A stretch of DNA of 64,000 nucleotides from Nannochloropsis salina CCMP1776 (Eukaryota; Sar; Eustigmatophyceae; Eustigmatales; Monodopsidaceae), in the NCBI GenBank assembly GCA_004565275.1, contig SDOX01000122.1:48090-112089 (forward strand). The letters run 5' to 3'. The translations under genes and the position numbers were made by a program. Below are positions 35,029 to 47,896 of the stretch, one piece after another. Within the stretch, counting starts at the first letter, position 1. Every line of letters begins with the position of its first letter. The notes under the pieces were generated by a model. It worked only from the letters and a program-made list of their open reading frames with translations, was not told where the DNA came from and did no database searches.

Positions 35029-36207
35029 GACAGGAAGAAACGATTCACTTTGGATAAGGAGGGACGAGAGTCATCGTAGGAGGGTTGGCGCGTGCCCGTT
35101 CAGAATGGAAGATGTCGGGGTTTTGCAGGGAGGGAGGAAAGCTGAGGGGGAAGGAGGATGTCTTTCAGCGAAATAAGAGATAAGGGGGAGAAGGCCTGAA
35201 GGCTGAGTGCTCGGTACTCTCTCACTCAAAATTATGCATGAGTAAGTAAGGAAACCGCATTGACGATTGATGAGACGACGGTCAAGGAAGAAATAGGTGT
35301 GGATGTGATGGATACCAAGGAAAGTGTGCATGTGAATTTTGAACGCGAGAAAACAACCATAAATCTACCTTTCGTTTAAAGGAAGGAATCGACACAACAA
35401 CAAGAAGAACCACAACTCGATAGCATAGGCTTGACTTGCTTTCTCTTCCCGCTATGCGAGCATAAGTCATCCCTCATCAACCGAAATCCTCCCTTTATTG
35501 AGCCAGAGAGATTTGCACATTATTCTTTCTTCTGCTTAACCCCTACTCTGATAGGTACAGAGGTTGAGTATATCTCTAACCCGAACCCTAACAGAATATG
35601 CCTATAAATTCTATTGCTACTGTGTTTCCATTGATTCCTACCAGAAACCGGAAAAATCAACAAGTCTCTTGCTCCCTTATGTATGAATTTCGTGCGCAAA
35701 ACCGGCTTTCTAGTGACCCCAAAATAGCCACTTACATTCTATGTCCCCCCTTAAAAATCCTAAGCCAAGGCAATCTTTCTCCCACCACAAAAGACAGCCG
35801 CATTTTTGCACAAGACAGTCTTCAATGCGTCAAGCCATTCACGTCTCCTTCTTTCCCTGCGCTCGCTCCGTCCTCCCCGTGTTTAGGTCTTGGCGTCGAG
35901 CGGCCGCCATGAGGGTAAAGCGAGGAGGATTGAGGAGGGGAAGCGGCAGGAGCACGCGTCGCACCGGCAGCTGACCGCTCCCTGTCGCGGCCTGGAGGTA
36001 AAAGGCAGTGACGGAGCAAGCAACGAAGAATGGCATGAAGGCGAAGGAAGAGGTAATTCGGAGGGTAGGACAAGAGGGAGTCCGAAGTGAGGCAGACAGA
36101 CTTGCTTTGTCATGATTTTCATATTCCCTTCTAGTCCTCGTTTTCCTCTCTGATGGCTTTCTTCAGACCTGCCCCCCCTTTCACTTCTCCCACTTTTTCC
36201 CATCTTT
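35029..36207. other. Convergent intergenic region, Kelch / EamA transporter
   Basis: About 1.2 kb of 3' flanks with no recognisable gene. A single gaaccctaacag motif near 35582 resembles a telomere unit but is not repeated. Confidence 0.5.
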
Positions 36208-39200
36208 TCATCCCTTCTTACTTGTGAAGATACTTTGGCTCCGTACGGAAACCACGCAGCCTACAATGATGGCGGCGCCCCCCCCAAAAGCTAATGCATC
36301 CACGCGTTGATGGAGAAGACACATCTCGAAGAAGAAAGCGAAAACGATGCTGAGATAGCGCAGGACAATGACTGAGGGGTAGAGAAAACAAAAAAGGGAG
36401 AAAATGGCCAAAAAATCAAAATTCGTGCCATCAGTCACCATGTAATGACGAGACATGCCGATTCAAGAGGGAAGAAAGAGAGAGACAGAAGCGGGTCAAG
36501 GCAAGAGCAACTCACGACAAAAAAAGACCCTCCATTCCAATATTTCCCCCTTCCCCGAGACGGATTGGCATTTCATGGTGCCACCTACCTCCCAGACTTG
36601 GCGTTATTTGCAGAGCCCTTGTTTTGCACATGTGGTGGACATAGGAGAAAACTCCGGCGAGGAGGAGCTGGAGCAGGTCGAAGGCCCAGGTATCGGTGAA
36701 AAGCTGCGCGTCATGTGTGGACGAGGGAAGGAGGTAGAAGGAAATAAAAGCGAAACAGGGAAATGGAAGGGATGAAAGGACAGGAGAATAAGACACGTGG
36801 GCGTGGAGGGTGGAAGAGGTCAAACACAGACAAGCATCTTGGGAGTGAGGAGGAAGAAGCAGTAGAGGGAGCGAAGAAAGAGATGAAAATTTGAAATATC
36901 TCCGGAAGCCGGTAAAATTGAGATGATGATGAGAGGTGGCACCCGAAAGAGTTGAATTTTATTATGTTGTTCCATATTCTACGCTGAGAACCGCCGTGGC
37001 ATGGGATAGAGGGCTCAAAAGAAGGTTAGGAGGGGGGGAGCGTACCTGCGTCTCCCTTGTCACGAGCGAGGAGAACGCACGCCACCATGGCATACCCCGT
37101 CACGACAGAAGTGCTCTCTTTATATAGGTCGCAAGTGAGGATGCTGAAAGCGGCTGGGGATGGTGGGAGGGAGGAAGGGAGGCAAGGAGAAAGAAACGAA
37201 GAGGATACGTCGATTTCGACAGATATTCAAATCATCCTGCTTTACGCGCTGTACCCATCAGGAGCCCTTTACCAGTCGTGAGTGCTGAGAGAAGAGCCAT
37301 CAGAATGCCGAAGGTGGTGTTGCGGGTCGGTGCCACGGATGCGGGGGAGGAAGGGAGGGAAGGAGGGAAGAAGGAAGGGGGGGAAGAAGGGGAGATGAAG
37401 CCCGGTTGAAGAACAAGGAGGACGCCCATGCTGCAGCAAGTGGCGGCGAAGGTGTCTAGGCACGACCATGGGCCCTGTGGGAGTGAAGAAGAACCAGACG
37501 TTGCGCAACAGAGGTGGGCGGGGACTGAGGATGAGGTTAGGTGTCCGCGGGTGGAAAGGGTTGATTGATTGCACGACGGACTAGGAAAAAGAGAGGGACA
37601 TAGGAAAGCGAAGGAAAGGACCAAAAAAAACGATACGCCTCCTTAACGAAAAGCCAAGGCGGTGGTCTGCCCCCTCCTATGCCGGGGCCCATCGTCCTCC
37701 CACCCTCCCGTCATTTGTCCCCTCGATCCCCTCTCCCTTCCCTCCCTCGCCTCCCTCTCTCTCGCTGCTCTCCACCTTTCGCATGCCAACGACCATCAAC
37801 GCCGTCCAGAGGGGAGCTGTCGAGAAGATGCAGGTGGCGCCCGCCATGTCCATGCTCTGCAGACATGATGGTGGAGTGCCCGAAGGGGGGCGAGGAGAAT
37901 GAGGTGGAGGTTAAGGTGAAATGAGAGGAAGGGCAGAGCAGCGCACGTCGGGGATGCTGTAGTCGATGCGTTAGATTGCCGTACATTGGGCTGACTAATA
38001 TTTCACATTCAGAGCAAACTTGCCGTCAAAGAAGCAAAGCTGGAAATGACAGAGATGCCCCCCAAGGCTCCTCGCAACATGAGCATGCGCCGATTGCTAG
38101 GCTCGCCTTCATGGTCAAAGGGAAGGAGCGATAAAGATGGTAAGAAAAGGGTGCGAATGCAGATAAGAAGGAAAAGGGAGGGAAAACATTGGTGAAAGAA
38201 GTACGGGTGCAAGAACGGAAAGGACAAGCGTATAAATTTCCGCGAGATGCAAATTACAAAGCTGCATCCCCTTGCCGCGCGCCAAAGAGATCCGTCGAAC
38301 CATCGCCGCGTTATCCCGTCGCCTTCCCATTCCTCCCTTCGCTCTGTCCCTCTGATCTCCTCTTACCAAGAAGTTTCGACCGTGCCCCGGTTCCACCCTC
38401 GTGGTAGGAGAGGAGACACCCGAGCAGGCCGATCGACCCTCTCCAAACACTGATGCTCCAATAGCCCACGTCCGTGCCCATTAATTTCACGCTAACCGCC
38501 TCCAGGCTGCAGCAAGCAAGAAGGTGACAAGAAAATGATGCATAACAGTGAGGCTTTTTTTAGTTTCAAAACCTAAAAAAAATAGCTTTATTCTCCAGTA
38601 TCTCGTGTGTGACTTGTCGAGAAATTTTTCTCACACAGGTGCATGGGCGAACAATCCCCGATCTCTCCCTTCTTCTCTCCATCCACGGCGCTTTTGAACG
38701 TGTGTTAGTGTCATGCACACACCTGTAAGCCAATGCAGATGTGGCCATGAAGATAGAAGCCGCTGTCGTTGACTCCTTATATCCATTCGCTGTCTTCTCT
38801 CCAGCGCCATCGGAAGGAGGAGGAGAGAAAGGATCGGCATTGAATGAGACAGAGAAGAGAGAGGAGAAGATGAAGAAGGGAGCTGGAGTGCAAGCAGACT
38901 CTCCGTTGTGTTGAAGATGCGCTGCGCCTGTTGCGGTGTTTGTTGCCTGCCTCTTACAAGACGAAGTAGAAGGAGAGAGTATGATTGTGGTAAATAATTA
39001 CGTAGACAACAGATTTGTTAAATTAATCGAGAACCGTTCGCGGGCAAACGCTCTCTTAACATACCATGAATGATCCACTGTCCTCATCCTTTTCATCCTT
39101 CAGTTGCTGTGTGAGATTTAGTGTACACAACGGAATGTCAGCGCTCTCCTCCTGCGAGGTAGTAGAAAGCCGTCTTTCTCCATCAATGGTAAGACTGGCT

Positions 39201-39421
39201 CGCACGTGAGGATGTGGAAATGCGTAGAAACATGTTGACATGTCCATACTATCACTCTTGTCGTTATCATCGTTTTCTTGAGACAAGAGGCATACTTCTT
39301 TCAGTGTTCCGTCACATCTCGACGTAGTAATCAATGATGGCGATACTGTCATTTGGGAGACCTTTTCATCCTTACACTCCTGTGGGACATTTCGTCCTCT
39401 AGCTCGGGGTGAGGGTTCCAT
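36208..39421 (-). CDS. EamA/DMT-family (SLC35G-like) membrane transporter
   Basis: This is a drug/metabolite-transporter fold protein with two EamA halves; substrate unknown. Coding-order exons I can place in phase are 39421-39065, 38952-38723, 38506-38367, 38106-38024 and 37856-37776. Downstream exons include PWSCLDTFAATCCSMGVLLV (about 37.45 kb), GILMALLSALTTA, AAFSILTCDLYKES with GYAMVACVLLA (about 37.1 kb), DTWAFDLLQLLLAGVFSYVH (about 36.7 kb) and the last exon with LRYLSIVFAFFFE and ALAFGGGAAIIVG. The first half shows ALAYSLEAVSVKLMG, WRGSIGLLGCLL, RRMLMLRGALGG and DMAGATCIFSTAPLW. The N-terminus has a hydrophilic extension of about 180 residues. Intron 4 (38023-37857) begins GCAAGT, a GC-AG intron. 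One short exon near 37.6 kb and one junction near 36.8 kb are unresolved. Confidence 0.85.
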
Positions 39422-40310
39422 GGAGTCAAAAGCGTGCTTGCAAGCTTGTAACCTCCTTCCTTTAATGTATGGATATAAAGTTACGTAAAATTTAAAGGTC
39501 AAAGCTGAGTAAAATGAAATAAGACGAGAAAGGTTGGAATGGAAGACGAAGCGGTATAGTTTCTCATTACACGCTAGCTATGACGCAGCCAGCAAAACTC
39601 GAAAAATACGAGCGGTATCCTTACACGCATTTCAAAGGCTAGATAAAAATTCATCAAACACTAAGCACCTTTCTAAAAAACAATCACAGGCAATGTAGTC
39701 GAAAAATTTAAATCGGAATTCCCGTCACAAAATTGGACCATTAGAAAGGCTGGAAGGAGCGATTTAACGGCTTTGCAACTGTCACGAACGGCTCGAAACG
39801 ATTTTTCCCTAAGGCTGTTGGGATACAAGACGAGTCCATTCGGCTTTGCTGGAGAACATTCAAGGCGTCGCATATGCACGCAATAGCTGAAGCCATGTGT
39901 TGAAATACGTGGAAAAGGCATTTTCTGTTTGCTCGATTGCAATTTAAAGACGCAGCAACGCAGGACAAGCCTACATACATGTCATGACCTCAATTTGTTC
40001 ATGCTTAAAGTAATATCTACATTCACGCCTGAGAAAATGAATGATTCCCGTTCGCGTTTGCAATTTGTAAAGTGAGTTATTTTGTTTATTACTTTTCTCA
40101 CCGACTCATGTCTCTTCTATCAACACCAGCCTTCCTTTCGATGATTTTCCAATTATCCGGCCTTCCTTTTCTTGCCCACTAAAGATAACTTTCAAAGTTC
40201 TATGTTTTACTTGCTTCCAGCCTTTCGCACGGGAAAAAGAGACCCGCAACTGAGTGGAAACTATTACTTCATCTCCTCGCAGACGACTTGCCTTGTATTA
40301 TTGCCTTTTA
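39422..40310. other. Intergenic region, transporter upstream / lectin 3' flank
   Basis: About 0.9 kb of AT-rich sequence with only short random frames. It probably contains the transporter promoter and the lectin 3' UTR. Confidence 0.5.
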
Positions 40311-43300
40311 CTACAAAATGTGACTTTTCTTCAGCCGCTCGACCCAGCGATACATCTGGAACATGCAAAGGGCCAGCAATAGGCACATGAAAATCATCGG
40401 CCATCGTCCTCCTCCCCCGCTCCCCGCTGCGGCCATCACCGTGTTCACTTTCGAATGCAAATTCGTTTCGATAGCGGCGACTCGATGAGCCATAGCATTC
40501 TAGCAAACAATGAAAGTACGAGGTGGGAGAAGATCAGGAAGAACATTACATCACTGCTAGTCCTGCAACATCTACTGACGTAAAAAGCCCGCCAAAGAAC
40601 CGAGTAGGAGCGGAAGAAGAGAGGGAAATAAGTAAGGAAAGAAAGCAAGAAAGACGTACTGAAATGGACCCCTCGACCGATTTAAGACGCTCCTCCACTG
40701 TGCCTTCTACGCTCTTGAAGAGTTCTTGCTCCAGGGCGACAATCCGAGCCTCTGAGACGTCTTCCTGGGATTGAAGCTTCCTAATGGTATTGGCTATATG
40801 GTCCTGCAGAAGCATGGGAGGGAGGGAGTAGCCGAAGGAAGGAGGGTCAAAGACACGTGGCAGCAAGCATTCGATGAAACACGAGGTCCGCGAAGGGTGC
40901 ACGAGCTGTAGTACACTTATGGCGTGCAGCAACCCCTCCTCTCCCTCGGCTTCCTGTGCCCGTCCCTTCTTGCCTGGATGGCGACCAGCTGATGCTCGTT
41001 GTGCGCCTGCATCTCGTCCAGGAGGTGGAGGATCTGCGACATCATGTCCTGAAAACAGTGGGGAAGGGAGAGCAAAGGGGAAGAAGAAAAGGAACGGATC
41101 AGGAGGGGATATATCTGGACGGGAAGGCGGAAGAGAGCACCGCGAGCAAGAGAGAGAGGATGAGAGGGAGACGGATGGAAAAGGGGGAAAAGATGAGAAG
41201 ACGGGAAGAAAATAAGAAGAGGGGAAAAACTGTGTACCTCTACACGGTCCAAGCGCTCTTCCACAGAGAGATCAACGCCACGGCCTGGTTGGGGGTAGAT
41301 ATGGGAGTATGTTATGACGGTAAGATCAAAGACCACAAAGAAGATAGATAGCATTATTGCGCGAATGTCTATCCCGCGCCCTTTAAAGGAGTGGTGGAGA
41401 AGGAAAGGAGAAAGGAATGTGGAAAGGGAGGGAGGAAGGTACAAAGGGCGGGCGAGGGGAAGGAGAGGAAGAGGGAAGAGGGGGAAGAAAGAGACGACGG
41501 ACCGAATTTGGGAGTCACGATCAAGTCGTCCGCCTCCGGATGCACGTCTAAATCGTTGAAGGTGTGAAGGGAGATGACGTCATGGTTGTCGGCGAGCTGA
41601 CCCGTGGTGCCAGTCAAGCCCACATGGGCCTTCCGTAACCAATGCTGGGAAGGGAGGGAGGGAGGGAGGGAGGGAGGGGAGCATCCGGAGAGAAAATTTA
41701 GACGGAAATGGATGGAAAGAATGATGCACGTATATGAATAAGAGAGATGAGAGAATGAGATATGTAGAGGAGAAAAGGGAGGACAGAAAGAGGAGGAGGA
41801 AAGGTAAGGGAAAGGCTTTTGACCTCGGGCAAGTTGTATGTGGAAAGGTCAACAGTTGTGCACTGGAACCAGTTCCCCTGCCCGCGGGGATCGATCTGCA
41901 CGGAAAGAGTGTTGCCCTGCGAAAGGAAGGAGGGAAGTAGGAGGGTAGCGAAAGATGAGCCAGGAGGGATATGGCAGGTTCAAAGAGGGGGACGGGAATG
42001 CCGGTTCCCAGAAATCACCGAGGGTAGAGGACCGAGAAGAAGGGGTATAACGATTCCAACAGAAGGGGTGCGTGAATCGACAACTTGCTTCCGATCCCGC
42101 CACCATACATCACGAGGATAGAAAGTGACCCAGTGCAGGCCGTGAAGGAAAGACAACGGGGAGGAGTGGAGGGCGTACCTCGATCGTCAGTTTCGCTCGG
42201 CTGGAGTTGGTGACCGAGAAATCTGCGCGCTCTCCGTGGTAGCGAATGGAGGCGTCACTACGGGGAGGGGGCAGGGAATACGTACGAAACGGGCGTGAAA
42301 CGTCTCGCACCGCACGATGAAAGCCGTGAAAACACCGACATGTGCGAAATATCGAGGAAAAAAAGAGTTGGAAAAGAGGGAAAAGAAGGGCGAATAGGGT
42401 CTGCGTGCGCACCATCCGTCGAAACCGGTCAAGACTTCCTCGCGACTGCGGTCCCCATTGTTGACAAAAACCGCCACGTCCCGATGCCGCGTTCCGTGCT
42501 CCGTGTTGCGGAAGGTGTCGAAGGCCACCCCCACACCTGCAAGGGGGAAGAAACAGGAATGAAGGGAGGGACGGGGGGTGAAACAGACCACAGAGGCGTT
42601 GTAGAGGTGAAGACAAGCACACTGAGTGCCTTGCCAGGGCCGAGGTTGGGAAGAGAGGTGAGGAGGGGGGGAAGGAGGTCACGAAGAGACGCACCTACGA
42701 AGGCATGGGAAACCCCATGCACGTCCCCTTCTTGCCAATAAGGGCTCTCCATGATCCAAAAGCCGATCCCGTCGCCGAAAAACTTCTTTCCCTGCGGAGG
42801 TATGGCCGGGTTTAAAAATAAAAAAAGGGCGGGAGTGAGGGAGAAAGAAGGAAGAAAGGGACAAAAGGCAGCTACCCTCCTGCCATTTCTACGCGCAAAA
42901 TTACCAAGAGCCCAGTCGCGGGCCAGTGCCGCTCTCGGCAGCAAGCACCTCCCCTGTGCCGACTCTGCGAACAGCGGGGCACGGCCCTGTCCGCTTCCGG
43001 TCGGTCATTAATGGGCCGCGTTTATCCCGAGCGGCCACCCCAGCACCGTCCTTGTCAGCATGGTGTCCGGGCGCACCCCACTTCCACCCACGCCTTGAGA
43101 CGTAGACAAACCTTCCTCCCTCCCTCCCTCCCTCCCTCCCTACCTGCCCATGGATCCTGAATTTCAGTGTCATGGTCACGGCGTCTACCCCCAGCGCTTT
43201 GTGCGACCAAAGCGCTCCTATCTTGGACTGGCGGTCCGGGGTCAAACTGTTCGGTGGGAACGATTTCAAAATAAAATTCTGAGAAATTTCTCGCCCTTTA

Positions 43301-44138
43301 TGTGCTGGCATCCATGTTTACCATCTTGTACAACACTCATTCTCACACGGCCCCTTCTATTTTTTGCGGCCCCCCATTCCTTCCATCCCTCTCTCCCCTT
43401 CCTTGTCCATTCCCCCCGCAGCACGCTATCCTCCCCGATACGCCAGATCCACACGAGGGATCCCCCCCCCTTTACCCTTCGTATCGATTTTGCCACGTAC
43501 CGAACAAAGTTCTGGTTGACCTGTGTTTCCCCCGCGGGTGACCAGTCTCTATTCGCGCCCAGGCAAGGAGAAGAGAGGCGAAGGGGCATTTAAGGTGAAG
43601 GAGAGAGATGGAAAATTGGAGGGAGGAGAGAGTGATGGGGGGGGGCAGAGAGCGGGGGTTCCATGAGAGAGGGCAACTAGAGAAAAATGAAGACGGAAAA
43701 GAGGCGAAAAATCTATCAAAGGAGAGGGCATAGAAGGCCGCCACGATTTTGACGACGGGAATGGGAAAGCCACACAGGAAGGTGGTGAAGAAAAAGCAAA
43801 GGGACCAAGAAACTTTTGAAAGACTACGAAACAACACTTTCCATCCAATCTCAACCATTCAATCTATGCACGGGTCGACCATGCGGAGCGCAGCGGCCTT
43901 TAAAGGGGGAAGTCGACCCATGTCCGTGCGCCCATGGTATTCGTGTCGATTCCAGCGCTCCGAGCACCCACCTGCTTACAAAACGCTTTCCATCCACTTG
44001 CACGTCATTGAATGGGGCCGAAAATGAGTGAGAGAGCATCAGCTCTCCGCTGACAATGCCGATCATTGCTAGGCTGCACAACCACACGGGACAGAGAAAG
44101 CGGCTTCCCGATCGTGCATCTCCCCTTACAACGACCAT
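40311..44138 (-). CDS. L-type lectin cargo receptor (ERGIC-53/VIP36 family)
   Basis: This is a type I membrane lectin that binds high-mannose glycoproteins in the ER-Golgi pathway. After the ATG a signal-type hydrophobic stretch (FLCPVWLCSLAMIGIVSG) is followed by HSFSAPFNDVQVDGKRF. The lectin sandwich follows: LTPDRQSKIGALWSHKAL, FFGDGIGFWIMESPY, GVAFDTFRNTEHG with FVNNGD, ASIRYHGERADF, QIDPRGQGNWFQC and LTGTTGQLADNHDVISL. The Asp/Asn of the DTFRN block and the His of DNHD match ligand- and calcium-binding positions known in VIP36. The stalk has coiled-coil-like helices (LSVEERLDRVE, MMSQILHLLDEMQAHNE, VEERLKSVEGSI). One transmembrane segment (MIFMCLLLALCMFQMY) precedes the short tail RWVERLKKSHIL. 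The two lysines are at -5 and -6, not in canonical KKXX position. Confidence 0.9.
41647..41680. repeat. (GGGA)n microsatellite in a lectin intron
   Basis: About 34 bp of GGGA repeat on the plus strand. On the coding strand it is a polypyrimidine tract in front of the acceptor for the exon encoding HWLRKAHVGLTG. Confidence 0.85.
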
Positions 44139-45442
44139 GGCTGCTACGATGAAAAGCGAGTGCAGCGAAGCTAGTAGCTGGTCTGATTGCGTGAAAATGA
44201 AGAAGGAATGAAACGACGCGAGTAAAGATGGTGAGCTTTTCAAGACTGACTGCCCCCCCCCAGCCAGGCATTGTGATGACCTCTTAGGGAGGATTTGGAA
44301 GCCGAGTTCCCAAAACGGACGTGCATCCGAATTCCGCCTTTCAGCGTACTCCACATAGTACTTCTCGCCAGTGAAGTAAATGCGAACCCAGTGCTTACAC
44401 GGTTGCCACAACTATATGCCCATATTGACTGGGAGGTGCGGAACGTAAGCGTTCAAAGTTTTTTCAGTGCCGTCACCGAGGGTCACGCAAGGCGAAAGAA
44501 TGTCACCATTCAGCCACCACCGCCTCGTTCTATATTAAATTTCCACGTCCCACGCGTGCATGCGGGTCATTTGCCTGTGAAAGGCCCGCGAATTCGCGTG
44601 CTTTGCGTGGCCCTTGCAAGGGCCCCCCCCCTCGATCGAGCGAGCGAGAATCGAGCGAGCCCTCCCCGTCCCCCCGACGCGTTGCCGGCCAAGATTACCT
44701 CACCGCGTGGACGACGGAAGGCGGGTGCCGATCCTCCGACCTCCGTGTGCAGTGTCTGTGGCTGTGCGTGGTCCTTCGGGGGGGATCTGGTGCCCGGGCA
44801 TTGCGTTGCCGTGTGATCGTTGAGTACACCTGGGTTTCATGTCTGGGCAAGAAGGAGCGAGATGCGGTTTGCCCGATGCCTCTGTGACCCTCACACTTTC
44901 GTTTGCTACACGCCATATTCGCAACAGGGGAACGAGATACAAAAGCGGAAGTCATGTCAAGCGCGACGGAGATGGTGTGTGTCTCTCCGCTTTGTAACTT
45001 AGGTTCGTGCCGGGGGGGGTTGAGGAGGAAGACGGAAAGAGGGGATCAAGGAGATAAACCGTAGGAAAGATGCGGCGGCTCTGGCCCCAAGCACTTGCAA
45101 TGCCAAAAGAGCGTATGCGGAGGACAGTTGGATAAGTTTGCGGGAAGGAGGGGCGCGAGCTCGTTCTGGGAGGCAGTGAAACCACCTATCCATGCCTCTG
45201 TGTCTTGGTTTCCATGTTTTTGTCGTCTTCAGGTAGCAAAGGTCGATACGTGAGATGCGTCGAGTTGGCTACCGATACCCGTCTCTGTCAATGATGGTAC
45301 AAGCCCTACATCGCATTATTTCTGATTGCCCAGAGGCACCGGGACGATGCCAGCGGTCCTCTTTTCTTCCTTATTCCCGGGGGCTTGCCCTTCCTCCCCT
45401 CCCCAACATTCTTCTCCCTCCCTTCCCACCGCATTCCTACAG
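44139..45442. promoter_or_regulatory. Divergent upstream region, lectin / V-ATPase c'' (should contain the missing first V-ATPase exon)
   Basis: The two genes diverge here. A short first exon of the V-ATPase gene, ending in phase 1, should lie in this stretch. Candidates are ATG frames near 44839 and 45192, but neither gives a convincing N-terminus. A plus-strand frame at 44295-44816 lacks an ATG start and any recognisable domain. Confidence 0.5.
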
Positions 45443-47177
45443 GATGGACGGAGGTCCTAATGTTCATGTCTCCGTACGGATGGGGCCAGTATGGCGTGGC
45501 TTTCGCCTTGGGGTTGAGCATCGTGGGTGCAGCATGGGGTATCTGGACGACGGGTGAGGGGAGGAAGTGAGAGAGGGGAGGCCGGAAGGAGGAGAGGAAG
45601 AGGAAGGAGGATGATTATCCTTTTCCACATTGCGGTCCCTTATCCTCCGCATGTTTTTTAAAAATTGGCCCTGGTCTCCCAAACTGTGCAGTGCGAGCTT
45701 TTTCCTATTTCCCGGGCCCTATCTCTGTCTCCCTCTTCCCTATCTCCTCCTCTCCTCGGAGCCTCACCCTCCTTTCTTCTTTCAGGCTCCACTCTAGTGG
45801 GCGCTTCCATCAAAGCCCCGCGTATCAAAAGCAAAAATCTGGTGTCTATCATCTTTTGCGAGGCCACAGCCATTTACGGCGTGATCTTGGCAATCATCCT
45901 CTTGAACAAGGTGGGGGGGAAGGAAAGAAGGGAGGGAGGGAGTTCTGTGGAATGAGAGGAGAGCCGAAGGTGGGCTCTGCGTGGGCACTCCCCCCCTCCT
46001 CCGACCTCTTAATCACCCTTCCCTCCACCGCCCTCCCTCCCTCTCCCCCTCCCTCTCTCTCTCCCTCCCTCCCTCCCTCAGGTGTCAGCTCCCTCCGGCA
46101 CCTACACCTTCGACCCAGCCACGTGGGACTGGGCCAATATGTACCATGCAGGTGAGAAAGAAAGTTCTAGAAGGAAGGGAGGGAGGAAGCGAGGGAGGAA
46201 AGGAGAACGGGAGGAGTTGGGGAGGGATCCAGAGGGCAGGCACATGGAGAGTCACGTCGGCTCCTACCCCTAACAAGGGGTCCGTGCCTCTCCCTCGTCC
46301 CCTCCCTCTCACCCTCCCTCCCTCCCTCCACCCCCTGGTAGGCTATGCCACGTTCTTCTCCGGCGTCTCGGTGGGCATGACGAATATCGCGTCGGGAGTG
46401 GCAGTGGGGATTGCCGGGTCTTCGTGCGCTCTTGCGGATGCACAGGTGGGGAAGGGAGGGAAGGAGGAGGAGGGTGGGAAAGGGAGGGAATATGGTGGAG
46501 GGTGGGAAAGGGAGGGAATGTGGTGGAGGGTGGGAAAGGGAGGGAAGGAGAGGGAGGGTGGGAAAGGGAAGGAATGTGGGGGAGGGACGGTGTCAGCGCG
46601 GACAGGAAGAGCCAGCGGCCTGAACGGGATGAAAATTGTGTGACTGTCGTGGAAGGTGTAGGAAAGCGTTACAAGCAATGCGGGGCCATCGCCTCCTGAT
46701 CCCTCCCTCGTTGTGCGCTGACATGGTCGCTGGCGATGGCATCGAGTCCTTCACTTTCCCTTCCTCCCGCCCTTCCCACCCCGTTTTTATTCTTGCGTTT
46801 CGGCAGGACGGTTCGCTCTTCGTGAAAATTTTGATTGTGGAAATTTTTGCCTCGGCGTTGGGCATCTTTGGGATTATTGTCGGGTAAGGAAGGAGGGAGG
46901 GAGGGAAAAAAGGAAGGAGGGAAGAAAGGAGGGAAGGAGGGAAAGAAGGACACCGTGATGAGAGCGTAAAGAATGTGGTCAAAACTGAGGAGCCGATGGC
47001 GAAAGGTGCACGTATGAAGACTGCATACACAAGAAAAATGTAGATGTCGAGTTGGATATGTGCGTACGCAGATGGTGCGGCAAATGTAATTTTCCTACCC
47101 ACCATCTTATTTCTGTATGCGCTCTCTTTCATCTTGCCAGCATCATCCAATCAAATGCAGGGAAATTTCCACACTAA
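45443..47177 (+). CDS. V-type H+-ATPase proteolipid subunit c'' (VMA16/ATP6V0B), 5' exon missing
   Basis: This is a membrane-rotor proteolipid of the V0 sector, which moves protons into vacuoles and endosomes. Placed exons are 45443-45553, 45786-45910, 46082-46151, 46342-46445, 46807-46883 and 47141-47177. All junctions are phase-consistent. The family core is clear: MSPYGWGQYGVAFALGLSIV, GAAWGIWTTG, KAPRIKSKNLVSIIFCEATA with the Glu that carries the proton, YATFFSGVSVGMTNIASGVA, VGIAGSSCALADAQ, and the end IFASALGIFGIIVG. The product ends shortly after, at GKFPH. Only the first few residues are missing, because the exon at 45443 begins with two bases of a split codon. Several introns have GGGA tracts near the donor and CCCT tracts near the acceptor. 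Confidence 0.9.
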
Positions 47178-47896
47178 AGCTTGACACTACCAGCTTCAAC
47201 GAATTTATTTTCTAGGGGGATAAAACAGCCCGTGAAATGAGCGACACGAAGGAGGACTTGTAGAAAAAACAAAGAAGAAAGAAAAAGGGAAAGTCTTTTG
47301 GGAAAAAAAAAGAATTTTCGGTTCGAAAAAATGGATCGACGGACTACTTTTATGACATCATTGGGCAGCCCACCCTTTTTTGTTTATTTTTGACGCCCGC
47401 TGTGCGTAAAGCCCGTACGGTATGTGTTTATGAATTGGGAGGAGGTCATAAAGTGGTTTGATGAGGTGGCTTACACATAGAACCCTCATTTGACTCCAAG
47501 CGTTCATCGGTCGTATCGTTTCTGTGATGGTGATGACTTTGTCATTGCAGCGTGTGTCTCATGACAGGGCACCTCGCGAGAAGTTTGCGTGTGACTGCAG
47601 CCCGAAGTCTCTATCCACCTGACCGTCGCTTGAAGTTGGGAACGTTTGTTCCTGGTTCCCAGATCCCTACACGTCGACCACTACCGTGAAATTCGTCGCG
47701 TCTTCTGTTGCCCAAGGTAGTATGCTTCTTTGTATGTACGTGAGTTTCGGTTCTGGTTGATTGTAAATTTCAACTCACTCTTCGAAGAATATAGTAATGC
47801 CTCAACACTCTTCATCCACAACGTCTTCGTATAACTTTAATCCTAAACCATTAATCTATCTTCCATGCAACACAGCACGTGTTACCATCAGATTTT
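47178..47896. other. Intergenic region downstream of V-ATPase c''
   Basis: About 0.7 kb, AT-rich with A-runs near 47270-47330. No recognisable gene. The upstream part of the next open frame (47879 onward) has no ATG before 47897. Confidence 0.5.

Noticed and set aside
35575-35595. Telomere-like motifs (gaaccctaacag here; cgtaaccctaaccg near 667)
   Set aside because: Only one or two units each, not tandem; no sign of an interstitial telomere.
44295-44816. 173-codon plus-strand frame upstream of V-ATPase c''
   Set aside because: No ATG start, no recognisable domain, and it lies in a divergent upstream region.
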